Shown: one piece after another, positions 42,303 to 52,940 of the stretch | How the letters are laid out: every line of letters starts with the position of its first letter | Position numbering within the stretch: the stretch's first letter is position 1 | Source: G047528285 sp047528285 | GTDB lineage: Bacteria; Pseudomonadota; Gammaproteobacteria; Enterobacterales; Enterobacteriaceae | Assembly: GCA_047528285.1 (NCBI GenBank) | Contig: CP180022.1 | Location: 310,001-374,000, forward strand | Direction of reading: 5' to 3' | Length of the DNA: 64,000 bases | The notes under the pieces: model-generated | What the model was told of the DNA's origin: nothing | What the model saw: the letters and a program-made list of their open reading frames with translations, nothing else | Databases searched by the model: none | Program-made: the position numbers and the translations under genes

Positions 42303-42776
42303 TTAATGCAGACATTGTTCATCTTCTTCAAAAACCAAATCTTCCATTTTCTGATAAGCATTTTCACACCCAGGAATATTAAAGAGAACTATAAGAATCA
42401 CCCATTTTAAATCTTCTAGATTAAATTTCTCCGCATCCAAGGCCATCACCCGGTCAATGACCATTTCGCGAGTTTTAAGATTCAATACTTGAATTTGTTC
42501 AAGAAACAACAAAAACCCACGACAATCTATATTCAAAACTTGACTCTCTTCATTAGTGTAAATCCGCATGGCAAGCGGATCGGTATTTAACGAAAAACCC
42601 CTACCCTGGCTATCCTGAAAATCAAGCAATTTCTCTAACCAATTTAATGCACGATAAATATCGTTCTGATGAAACCCTGCTCGAGTAAGGTTATCAGTCA
42701 ATTTATCCTGATCTAGATGTATTTCGAGATCATTGTGGATGTAGATTTCAAATAAATATATTAATACGTCGAACAT
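42303..42776 (-). CDS. smg: DUF494 family protein Smg
   Basis: Conserved protein of unknown molecular function in many gamma- and betaproteobacteria; I do not assign one. I start it at 42776 (MFDVLIYLFE), giving 157 residues as in E. coli. An AAGGAGG site lies 8 bases upstream. The open frame reaches 15 codons further but that is not family sequence. The best-kept parts are RGFLLFLEQIQVLNL and TREMVIDRV, then DLKWVILIVLFNIPGCENAY. That an unstudied protein survives intact among so much loss suggests an important role. Its first codons overlap, in another frame, the fossil end of dprA. Confidence 0.95.
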   Translation of the reverse strand: MFDVLIYLFEIYIHNDLEIHLDQDKLTDNLTRAGFHQNDIYRALNWLEKLLDFQDSQGRGFSLNTDPLAMRIYTNEESQVLNIDCRGFLLFLEQIQVLNLKTREMVIDRVMALDAEKFNLEDLKWVILIVLFNIPGCENAYQKMEDLVFEEDEQCLH

Positions 42777-42855
42777 GGCCTGTCCTCCTTTATCGGACAT
42801 AGCCGCCGGGTATAACTGCATTTCATCCTTCTAACTCCAATTCGAGCAGTTTCAC
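42748..42855 (-). pseudogene. dprA: fossil 3' end of dprA (smf)
   Basis: In the frame shifted relative to smg, the minus strand reads VKLLELELEG-stop-NAVIPGGYVR-stop-RRTGHVRRINIFI-stop. This matches the DprA/Smf C-terminus LLELELAGWIAAVPGGYVRL then RRACHVRRTNVFV, with a Trp and a Leu codon turned into stops. The last ten codons overlap the start of smg, as in E. coli, and are preserved because smg and its ribosome site use the same bases. The rest of dprA is unrecognisable. DprA loads RecA on incoming DNA and is dispensable. Confidence 0.65.
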
Positions 42856-42885
42856 CCCCCATTTCTATCACAGATTAGCAGCATG

Positions 42886-42919
42886 TGTAGCTTACAACCT
42901 GTTAAGGTTGTAAGCTACA
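42886..42919. promoter_or_regulatory. perfect 15 bp palindrome upstream of smg
   Basis: TGTAGCTTACAACCT / AGGTTGTAAGCTACA with a 4-base loop GTTA, 110 bases upstream of the smg start. It lies inside what was dprA coding sequence, so it arose or was kept after dprA died. It could block read-through into smg or stabilise its mRNA. There is no U-run. Confidence 0.4.
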
Positions 42920-45833
42920 TCCATTACGTTTGCCAACACATTGAGAAATGGCAATTAAACGTCACATTCTGACGCAGAAATGATTTTCTTTTCTCCAGTG
43001 CTATCCCCGATTTAGGTCACATTACAGCTATTCAAATATCTTTGCGGATAAGTAATAAGCACCGACCTATACTGAATGGCTTAATTTCAAGTGCAACACA
43101 TGAATCAAATTAATATACATTATGCTTTTAATCATTTAAACTGATTTATTCATAACAAAATGTCAATCATGCTCTTTTCAATGAAAAGAATACGTGATAA
43201 TCAACAAGCCAACCATGCTTGAATCAAACATATTTCTTACATTGTAATTATTAAATTTACAACAAAATTAGCAACACACTGCTTTCTACTCGGGAGTACT
43301 CAACTACAATAGTTAATCCCTTTCACCTAATTTATGAAGCAATAGTTCTACGTCACATTATAGGTGTTTCTATATTAGAAATAGCTATTTTTATGAAATA
43401 ACAGATCGCAAGGAGATCATTCAGTTAGTTAAGAAAAGTGCTATCTTTAGATAGCTCTAACTAAAATATAGAGTTTTGATGGATTTTATTACTTTTACTG
43501 ATATATACAGTAAAAAAACATATAACAGATACTCAGCATTCTCACTTATAAACAGTAGTGCGATTAATTAAAAAACTCAGATGAGTTTAGATAAATTGTT
43601 ATGGAAAGAAAAATAGTAATTTTATAAAAATAATGAAGCACTGAAATTACATTCGCTTATAACGCATCAATTATATTGACACTCAAAATCCTCCATATTC
43701 AGCTGCAACAGAGATTAATCATATTAAATTATCTACAAGATAAAATAATCAAACTATAACCAGAGATTCCAAAATACGCATTTTCCGCACTTAATATATT
43801 GAGGCGATTAGTTTGATGATATTGTCCACACTTTTATTCGTAAATATCCTTAAACTTAAAAGTAAAAACAGTACCGGATTTATTCATTCAAATCCAGCTA
43901 CCTTATCGAATCTTGAAAAATCTTTATCTCATACTAAATAAGCTTTAAATAAATAAAAACCGGTGATAAATTCGGCTCTGATAAGAACGAGTGTTAGACA
44001 TCATATATGATTTTTCAAGATTTCTAACAAAATAATCTGGTTTAAAACATTTTTTATTAACACTCCTTCAACTCCGTCTATGCAAAATATCATCAGTCAT
44101 TCAGACTGAGAGGAAATTCCAGAAATATTGGAATATGGATTATTTCAGCCACTCAGCCTCGATTAAATAATCGCTGTATTTTCAGATATCATGAAATGCC
44201 GCTTAAATACTGATGTTTAACGGTGTGCTTAATATGCCTACTAAGATTCATGCCAATCCCGCCTCGCGGTTTAAAGAAATATTACATCCTAGCTTTTCTC
44301 ATGGAGAGAATATCATAGCACCTTTATTTTTACTCAGTAAATCCTACGCTTTTAAGCGTAATAACTGTGTATACTGCAAACACCATTAGTTGTGCACAAT
44401 TACCTGATTTTTTGTAAGTTTATTGTATCAAAAATCTGACAAAACCATTGCTTTAATAATACTTACGAGCAATAAACCAGCATAAATCATTTAATACGTC
44501 GCACTGTTAGTTGCCAAATGGCATTTACTCCATACTCTATAGTTTATCGACACCATTACCACTCTTCTTTTGAACTTTCCATTTGCCGTTATTAAAAACT
44601 TAAAGGACTTTGGGCATCAATAGTGATCCACTGAGGTAATTTATCGCATGTTAGTATTTTTATGCCAATCTTTATCGTCTTTACTTGCCATTCTAATCAG
44701 CAAATAATTTGCATAACGTAGCAACATACCCATATCAGTATAATGAAAAAAAATCCAGCGGAAATATGCAAGAAAAACTTTTTCCATACAATAGCTCACG
44801 CCTAGGTATCATTACTGTCAGAATAATCGTGATGCTTGAAAGCTTTTTATCAATGAGCCATTAAGGATGTTAAAACTTTTTTTTTACCATTGAAACTAGA
44901 TATAAAAATAACAGTCTTAATTTTATCTAATGATCGCATTATAATTTCCATTGATTTAACAACACCTTTTATGGTGAAAGATAATTAACAAGATGTCATG
45001 GGATTTTTTTCTTATAGATCACTAGAAACTGAGAAATCACAAACATTGCTTGACTGTAAGAAAAAAATAAAAGATATCTATTTCGTTCATATTTCGCTCA
45101 TGAACTAAATGATTTCAACTAAAATAACATGTTTCTTTAAACATAGTTTATTTTTCGGCTAGCTATTAAACTTATATATTACAACTCATCACATTCATTA
45201 TATAATAAATTAATCAGATTTAATAAATATTAATTAAGATTACATTTATTAAATCTGATTACATGAAAGTCTCTAATGGAAATATATAACTATTAACACT
45301 AATAGTAATCTACCACCTATTATAAAAGGATGAAAGGTGTAACCGATAATAAAATGAATAAACTGTATAGTTAAATTCATCTCAATATCAGGTTAACAAA
45401 ATCTGTATTACAGTGTTTTAAAAATCTTTTCTTATTAATCTCCGAAAAATATTTTCTTTTAAAATAAAATAAAATATAAAATAATTAAAAATAAATTAGT
45501 TTATATTACTTCTTTCATTAAACACATCATATCCGCGCATTGCTTATTAAAATAAGCTTAGATAGATGATATATTACACAATCATTTGTGATCAAAAATT
45601 GCAATTTTAATCTAAATAAGACAACAAATTAATTTTTATTAAATTTCTTGTATTACAAGATTTTCTCCAAGTAAATCTATACATATTATATCCATAATAT
45701 GTATCTCCATTTTTAAAAAACTCCTTATCTATATTTTAAAATTTTTGATCTTATGATATTTCTATATTTTATTCCCTACTTAAGAAAGTATCTTTTCCAT
45801 ATCTATCATTCATAGACTTCAGATACTCCTATG
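42920..45833. other. gene desert where dprA, def and fmt would be expected
   Basis: In E. coli dprA is followed by divergent def-fmt-rsmB-trkA. I find no open frame or clear peptide of these here. Patches near 44060-44330 are a little richer in GC and may be remnants. If def and fmt are missing from the whole genome, start-Met formylation would be affected; they may have moved. Confidence 0.4.
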
Positions 45834-45887
45834 ACCCACTCAAAAAACAAGTGATCATTAAAATGATCACTTGTTTTTTGAGTGGGT
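45834..45887. terminator. 54-base perfect palindrome
   Basis: Arms of 26 bases (45834-45859 and 45862-45887) are perfect complements around a 2-base loop. The core AAGTGATCATT / AATGATCACTT is flanked by A6 on the left and T6 on the right, so each strand reads hairpin followed by GTTTTTTG, the form of a bidirectional rho-independent terminator. No gene lies within 1.7 kb on either side. Confidence 0.55.
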
Positions 45888-47285
45888 ATATTCTATATTT
45901 TTAAAATTCATGATAATAAAGATAGGTGCAGATACCCTCGTTGTAATGAAATTGATAAAATCGATGTAATCAACATAAAAAATGAGACCCTTAACCAGGT
46001 TAAGAAAAAACCGCTAATGATATAGCAATAAATATTTCTATTTATAATAATACTCAAATGATCTTAGATATTAATCTAAATAATATTTGATAACTTGAAT
46101 AAATTATATCAAAACAGATTCCAGATAGCATAGTCTCTAACGCTAAAACCGTTATCTATTGTGAAACACATGAATAATACTCTTTAACAAATAATATTCT
46201 TTATGTATGGCATAAAGAGCAGACTAGGTATCTTGTTATTCAACAGAGCTCCCTCATTAAGTTCGATATGCCAAAACAACTCAGGAAATACCACTCTTAC
46301 ATATAGCGAAAATTTTTGATTTCTGATATGTAAAAATTTGATACTATGTTTGTTTATCCTATAGTAAATATATCAATCGTAAACGCATCCATATACATTA
46401 AATTCTTAAAAAGTTTCTTCATAAATATGAAGCGAGAACCGCTACCCTATATGAATATTCCATTAGAAACCTAAAAGTAATCATTAATCATAAATCTTCT
46501 TTGCAACTTTATTTATTAAGTGACTTCATTATTAATTTATATAAATTTCAAACTCTAATACAACCTTCATCTTCAGTTCAAATAAATGACATAGTGAAAA
46601 CTATATATAAAATAAAAACCTTTATAGATAAAACCATCAATTTCAAATCATAAAAACAAACATTACACCAAAAATCATTTCATTCAAAAATACCTTTACG
46701 ACTCATAATCCATAGTATGGATATACTATAAAAATTTCAAATTATAATTTTATTACTTATAAAATATGGTAATAATTTATTTTTAGTATTTTTGTTAAAA
46801 TCACACCCAATAACTTTAGAAAAATACACATCAGCAGAAAAATTAAAATAATGATCGTTATCCTAACCAATATTATTAATTTTTAAATACATAAGGCTAT
46901 TCATAAAAAAATGCGGGCCTGCCCATTATCGAACTAAGATGACAGACAATCATTACAAATCATTCCAGATATCATCATTATAATATTACGTAATATGTAA
47001 TCATAATAATTTTTATTTACATCGGAGAACAAATTATGCCTGTATTTTTCTAAATACTTGTCTTGTGGTCCTAATGCTAACCAAGCCTAATTACTCGTCA
47101 AAAAATATGAACATTCGTAAAAATGGAAGTACAGATATTCTCTCCGTATCATCTCGAGGAGTTACAAGTACGCTAATAAAAAATTGTATTCTTACTGCAA
47201 TCTTACCATCATCACGATCATTCATACAAGAGGCGAATTAGAAGCCGAGTGTCTTTATACCAGAAAAAAGTAAAAGATTCGTAGC
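45888..47285. other. gene desert
   Basis: AT-rich sequence with no supportable gene or remnant up to the GC-rich hairpin before the tRNA operon. Confidence 0.5.
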
Positions 47286-47326
47286 AGGCGCGCATCTATG
47301 CTAATGCTAGGTGTAGATGCGCGCCT
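47286..47326. terminator. GC-rich stem-loop upstream of the tRNA operon
   Basis: AGGCGCGCATCTA / TAGATGCGCGCCT, a perfect 13 bp stem with a 15-base loop, 300 bases before tRNA-Arg. It is among the most GC-rich pieces of the desert. There is no U-run. It could mark the end of a lost upstream gene or be an RNA processing hairpin. Confidence 0.4.
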
Positions 47327-47564
47327 TGGGCATATTAAGAGTCGGTCAAGTAATGCAAAAACTACACTAACGTGATTTTTTTGGCAAATGTAAAATATTA
47401 GTAGCGTTTAGTACATATTTATCTAACCGATAAAGCTAAAAGTATTAGTTTAAACTTTTTATTTTATATAGATTATCAGTTCAGTTGCTACCTATTCTAG
47501 CGAAGAAAAAATGTTTCACCTAAGAAACAAAAGTAAGTAAATGGTAATAATGCATATAATTTTT

Positions 47565-47595
47565 TTGAAAATCCACTAGACAGTGTATGTATAAA
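47565..47595 (+). promoter_or_regulatory. possible promoter of the argX-hisR-leuT-proM operon
   Basis: TTGAAA (47565-47570) is followed after 19 bases by TATAAA (47590-47595). The spacer is a little long; TGTATA at 47588 gives 17 bases. The tRNA starts 30 bases downstream. Confidence 0.35.
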
Positions 47596-47625
47596 TCCGT
47601 ATCATTTTCTTTCTATTCGAGTTGT

Positions 47626-47702
47626 GCGCCCGTAGCTCAGTCGGATAGAGCGCTGCCCTCCGGAGGCAAATGTCTCAGGTTCGAATCCTGTCGGGCGCAC
47701 CA
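47626..47702 (+). tRNA. argX: tRNA-Arg (anticodon CCG)
   Basis: A 77-base cloverleaf beginning GCGCCCGTAGCTCAG, with acceptor GCGCCCG / CGGGCGC, discriminator A and encoded CCA. The anticodon loop is CCTCCGGA and the T arm GGTTCGAATCC. First member of the conserved enterobacterial operon argX-hisR-leuT-proM. Confidence 0.97.
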
Positions 47703-47767
47703 TCACGTTGGTGTTCTAATCTGCAGTGAGATTTCAATGCTGCGTTATAATAATAATTAAAGTAATG

Positions 47768-47843
47768 GTGATTGTAGCTCAGTTGGTAGAGCCCTGGATT
47801 GTGATTCCAGTTGTCGTGGGTTCGAGTCCCATCAGTCACCCCA
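47768..47843 (+). tRNA. hisR: tRNA-His (anticodon GUG)
   Basis: A 76-base cloverleaf with acceptor GTGATTG / CAGTCAC, discriminator C and encoded CCA. The anticodon loop is ATTGTGATT. The base before the acceptor is G, as needed for the extra G-1 of tRNA-His. Second tRNA of the operon. Confidence 0.97.
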
Positions 47844-47858
47844 CGGGGCAGTCGGTAT

Positions 47859-47945
47859 GCGAAGATGGCGGAATGGGTAGACGCGCTAGCTTCAGGTGTT
47901 AGTGTCTTGATAGACTTGAGGGTTCAAGTCCCTCTCTTCGTACCA
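47859..47945 (+). tRNA. leuT: tRNA-Leu (anticodon CAG)
   Basis: An 87-base type II tRNA with a long variable arm (TGTCTTGATAGACT) and anticodon loop TTCAGGT. The acceptor is GCGAAGA / TCTTCGT, so the first pair is G1-U72 rather than G-C; discriminator A and CCA are encoded. Third tRNA of the operon. A minus-strand frame at 47899-48081 is antisense to it and spurious. Confidence 0.96.
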
Positions 47946-48053
47946 CATCCTCGTGTTTTGTGTCAATATCACTTGAACAAGTGACCCGCGCTAGACACTT
48001 GACACAAGAACTGTTCTCAGATACTTCAAGAAAATCTAAAACATCATAAACAT

Positions 48054-48130
48054 CGGCGAGTAGCGCAGCTTGGTAGCGCAACTGGTTTGGGACCAGTGGG
48101 TCGGAGGTTCAAATCCTCTCTCGCCGACCA
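48054..48130 (+). tRNA. proM: tRNA-Pro (anticodon UGG)
   Basis: A 77-base cloverleaf beginning CGGCGAGTAGCGCAG, with acceptor CGGCGAG / CTCGCCG, discriminator A and encoded CCA. The anticodon loop is TTTGGGA. Last tRNA of the operon; the 108-base gap from tRNA-Leu is longer than the other gaps. No terminator is evident after it. Confidence 0.97.
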
Positions 48131-49527
48131 TATTTCTTAAAAATCTTACCTAATAGATGGAAAACAGGGATCATAAAAATCAAGTACCATGACATGGTAT
48201 TTCACCAAAACTTTTATAATATAGGTAAAATGCCTAATCATGTCTTTATAATATATATAGCATAAATAATAATTCTGTATCGCAACATGATGAAAATTTT
48301 CACATCTAGGTCTATCACGCACTATCTATACATCACCATTCCTATTTTTAATAGGAATAAATATTTTTTCTTAAAAAATTATCCAAAACGCCACTTTCAT
48401 CAAAAAATAATTACACGGATTCTTTTTATGCTGCTATGTTTTTCTGAAATGTTGCCATGGTTACTATCTTCATGCTTTACATGAAAAGCATTTACACGGA
48501 TCAGTGTGTAATCTCTCTTAAAGAGTCAGATAAATAGCTATCTGTCATACAGACAAGTACACTATATACTACTTTTTAGTAAACTTAAGAATATTGTGAT
48601 ATAACCTTTTCTTTTAATCAAAAAACGTATCAATTTTTAATGACACGAGGTTGTTTTTTTCACATTAATTTGTATAAACTAGTAAAATAAAATGGATGAA
48701 TCAAAATGAAACATTTTGTAATTTCACAGATACTTAACCACTTTACGCTCATAAAAAGTATCTAAATCTAGAAATCAATTGATTTAGCTCATATAGTTAT
48801 TTTCATAGAAATTAGATTCCGACTCATATTTGTCACATGTTTTATTTTTTAATAAAAAATGATAAATATTACTGTTATTTTTCGCATTACTTACAGTAAT
48901 TCCGGTAGAAATACGAAATCATTCTATAGAATAAACATTCTAGCACTAACGTTTAATATTACTTCTATATCTGTTTTAAAAACGTTTTAAACTCATCTCA
49001 ACTATCGAAAAATCCTAACAGAAATTCATAATAAAGCTATCACCGATATGACAATACAAAAATACCTATCAGTACATAGGTATTGCAGGAAGATGAGACA
49101 TTAAGATTATTGAAATACTGTTATATTCCTTCAAAAAATAATACAAAAACTTTGATAGCATAACATGCTCTGCAAATTATTATTTGCTGTAAAATAAAAA
49201 ATACTTATTTTATATGCAGAAAATATCACTTAAAATGGCGATTTTTATCATTATAAGTGCATAAATCAATACGCTTGAACTCGTGTTTTTAGACAGAACA
49301 ATAAAAAATCATCAACACGTTAATTAAAATCAAACGTAGTCTTTTAAATGACAGATTCATGATCTCTTTTATAAAAAATTATAATTTATCCTAAAAAAAT
49401 CTACATTTATCATTTAAATAATCCACGTATTATTTATGGATCTTATATTACCTGAACCAGGTATAAAATTAAAAATTCCACAAGAAATTGAAAGCGTATT
49501 AATATTATTCGATTAGTCACCTTAGTT
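48131..49527. other. gene desert, 1.4 kb
   Basis: No gene or remnant recognised between the tRNA operon and the end of the dead digH. The frame at 48287-48484 (+) is low-complexity. Confidence 0.45.
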
Positions 49528-50750
49528 TTAAGCTTCGCCGACGTTTTATATAATTTATCGAATGACAATTTGTAACTTGTTGAGATAAGCTTCTCTAAAT
49601 AAAATAATCCCGTTAATTTTTAGTAAATCATCATTAAGATTCAACTCTTTTCTTAACTTAGTAACCTCATTCATTACTCCAAAATTCAGTTTGACTTTAG
49701 TGGAACAGCATATTTTGCATAGTGCAACCCAAATATAAAGTTTAGGTTGAGTCTTCCATACAACTTCAGACCACCATTTAGCCAAAATCATCATACCGAA
49801 TGATCTGGAATCCTAAACAAGCAAGATAACTTATAAAAGCAAAATATAGTCTAACCACTCCTCTTGTATCCATTTCCAAATATCTGCATAAGAGAATTAT
49901 ACTCAGGTCCTTCTACCCTGAGCCGCGAAACCCACTCAAATTATCCAGTCTGTTTTCTGCCACAAACACCAGCGAAGCCTGATGCTTAAGACATCATACG
50001 CCTACGTCTTGAGTAATTTTTTCCTTGAAATTCCCAGATAAATCAGCAGACAAGCATTCTGTCACCTCCAAGTTGCTTGATTGATAAAATCTCTTCTATA
50101 GCGAATGATAACGAGGCATCATCATCCAGTTGGAAATCCGATGTTTCATAATAAAAACAATCATCGAACCTGAATTCCATCAGGCGAATAATTTTTAATT
50201 AGTTCTATAAAAACACTAACAATCCCGTTGCGCATGGCAGAAAACCTGGAGTCAAGAACATAGAAACTATTGGAAATTCGAATCCAATCGGGATGCAGTA
50301 AAAATACTAGTCAATGATGACAAAAGGGTTACATTAAAATCACAACAGTATCAGATCGGATCTTCATGCAACATGGTAAAAATTTTTAACCGAACGGAAA
50401 CTTTTAACTGTCTTTTGCAAGATTCTTCAATCATAAAACGCATGGGGTTATAGCCGAAATCTTGATCGATTATATCAGTGAGGTATCTTTGATTAAGATA
50501 AAAATACAGAGTGGTAAAGCAAACTACCATTAGATTTTATCTAAAACATTGTTTTGATCTCTATTTAAGCAAATTGTTAAACTTATCTCTCAGCGTATTT
50601 TGCTGTGATCATATCCTGATTATTAAAAGACTTTGCGTGTCAAGAGTTGCAAAGACAGGCCGATCTTAGACCGTATAGGGTGCTCAACCAGACGTCATAT
50701 ATTTCAACCAATTACAATCTACTAATTGACGGCAACTGGCGCTCCAAGAT
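49528..50750 (-). pseudogene. digH: dead digH (yddW), GHL10 glycosyl hydrolase
   Basis: Peptides matching E. coli DigH/YddW appear in order on the minus strand. RQLPSISRL near 50740 matches IWLATVSRLDW. IKTMF-stop-IKSNGSLL near 50550 matches INTVFFQVKPDGTAL. GYNPMRFMIEESCKRQLKV near 50430 matches GYDPLQFMLDEAHKRGMKV. HPDWIRISNSFYVLD (about 50290) and YSPDGIQV match HRDWIRTSGDRFVLD and YPVDGVQF. FDDCFYYETSDFQLDD near 50150 matches FDDYFYTESPGSRLND. LAKWWSEVVWKT and LNLNDDLLKINGIILFREAY near 49780-49580 match LAKWWADVVKPT and LDLNDAVPEISGTILFRED. Several stops and frameshifts separate them and the middle part is lost. DigH is a lipoprotein that binds denuded septal peptidoglycan. Confidence 0.75.
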
Positions 50751-52914
50751 TTTTTCTACCCACATTCATCCAAACCGCTCAGAAAAAACATTAATAGAGC
50801 ACATCCTATACCATTTTGCTACCAAGTATTTTTATCTCCCTGACATCACTGTATAAAAATCATTAATCATTTAATCAACCACGGGGCAATTATCAATACT
50901 TGTCCTTGTCGATAATAATTAAACCAAAACTTTTTCAATAAAGCATAGATCACCACATATTCATACGGTGATAAAAATAACTATCGCGATCACAATTAGT
51001 TCTTCTTATATATATTCATATATAAATGTCAAAGTATTTATTAATATAGTCGCTACTTTCTAGAGAGTTTGGATGTTTCTTAGTTATCTTTGTCATTATT
51101 ATTAGTCTAATAGAGAAAATTTTTAAACACCACACTATTACATGTCTTTATTCTTCTAATTCATAAATACCTAAACATTTGTCACGATATTTTCAATATA
51201 ATCTTGACTTATCCATCGGAAAAATCAACACCCTTTTTAGCTGTCAATACCTGAGGTTAATTTAAAAAAATATTATACCAGATAATTCTTTAGTTTTATT
51301 GATGAAAACCTTAACAACCTTAAATAACTTTATCTTCGCTATAACCTAATCAATATAACCTTTTCTTAAAAAGAAAAAATAAATTTCAATCAGCTCTACA
51401 AATTAACTGTAATAGTATCTCCTATTTATTGATAAGTATAGATATTTCTATATTGTATATATAATTAGTCATGCATCGTTTCTGATTTTTAAAACAAATA
51501 GTGCTATAGGAAAGAACTGAGTAATTTAAGTATATAAATTCAAATTTACAGTACATCATCTTTGATGGGATTTTGTAAAGTATATAATTTTCTAAATCCA
51601 ACAACAATCTTTAAATAAGCCATACATACATCATATAAAAATATTTTAATTTTTTAAAAATGTGATGGTATTGTAGCATTTATGCCTTGCTTATCCTAAA
51701 AGAAGAAGCGAAATTTAATTTATTATTTATTCATAAATGTAAAAAACCTAATAAAAATACTATTTATTTTGTTCATATCTCCAATACAATTGATTATTCA
51801 TTTCTTTATAAATAATTTTTCCTTCTTCTATGCCTTAGCGATATATCTTTAATATACAAAAATAAAACCGAAATATTGTCAACAACACCTTATAAAGATA
51901 ATTTTAATTGCCTGATAGGGAATGCTTATTTACATCACACACTATCGAATTTCTAAAATAAGTTATAGGATAACTTTAATCTTTATCATCATATATTTTA
52001 AAAACACAAAATATTCCTAATTAATAAATTTCAGTCCAGATCAATTTCACCTTTTCTTTCTTATAACAAAGAAAAAGTTCAAAATAACAAACTAATATAC
52101 TGAACTATTAATTCCTCAATAAACGCCGTTCTAGATATGGCTAAATGAAGGATGCCATTGCTTGCCATATATATTAACTTTACAACATAAATATTAAGAT
52201 CTTACCTCCTATAGAACGCTGAAACGACCTTCTTATAATACCAATATAATTATCAAAAGACAGTCCTGATGACTGCCCGCATTTTTTTATCCTTTCTTTT
52301 AAATCCTTATTGAGATTTATTGATTCAATTTAAAACCTGCTGGAAGAATCACATATAGTTTTTCAAATTGTTTATTGAGAAAAGTAGGGAGTAAAAAAGT
52401 ATTAACCTTGGCATAAAACGTTAACATGCAGTAACATATATCCGCTAGGATAATGATAAAAACAACCTAAAATATTTAACAAGAATTTCTATGAATTGAG
52501 AAAATAGCGCAACGCATAAAAATCATCTTCTGTCAGTTTTATCACATAGCATATCACTAAACTCACAGAGTTTGCCGAGTTTTTATAAACAAAATCAACA
52601 GAAACAATCAAGGCTATGTCACCTAACTGTTCTAACTTTACATATAACTATCATGATAATAAGAAGTTTGTCTAAGAAAGAACATTAAAATCTTTCTTAC
52701 TCCTTATAAAAAGCAATACTGCATGCTAAAACCCTTACCATGAAATAACTACTGTATCGTTGTAAATCAAGCATATTAACTAAAATTACAGCACCTAAAA
52801 AAGTACGTTATTAATCTACTCTAAGTAGCTAAAAATAATCATATTTCTGGACATAACACAATCCTTAGAAAATGAATTGTAACCACAAGTTCGCCAAGCA
52901 CCAACAACAAAATA
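50751..52914. other. gene desert
   Basis: No gene seen. Frames such as 51422-51607 (-) are low-complexity and lack ribosome sites. No remnant is recognised. Confidence 0.5.
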
Positions 52915-52940
52915 GCCGTTTTTCGCGACGAAAAAACGGC
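52915..52940. terminator. terminator-like hairpin
   Basis: GCCGTTTTTCG / CGAAAAAACGGC form an 11 bp stem with one bulged A and a 3-base CGA loop. There is no adjacent gene and only weak U-tracts. It may be a relic terminator of a lost gene. Confidence 0.35.

Noticed and set aside
47899..48081. Minus-strand frame of 60 codons ending in a typical hypothetical-protein tail
   Set aside because: Its C-terminal part is the antisense of tRNA-Leu; there is no ribosome site.
49555..49794. Apparent 79-codon gene
   Set aside because: It is the C-terminal part of the dead digH, with the rest of the gene in other frames upstream.
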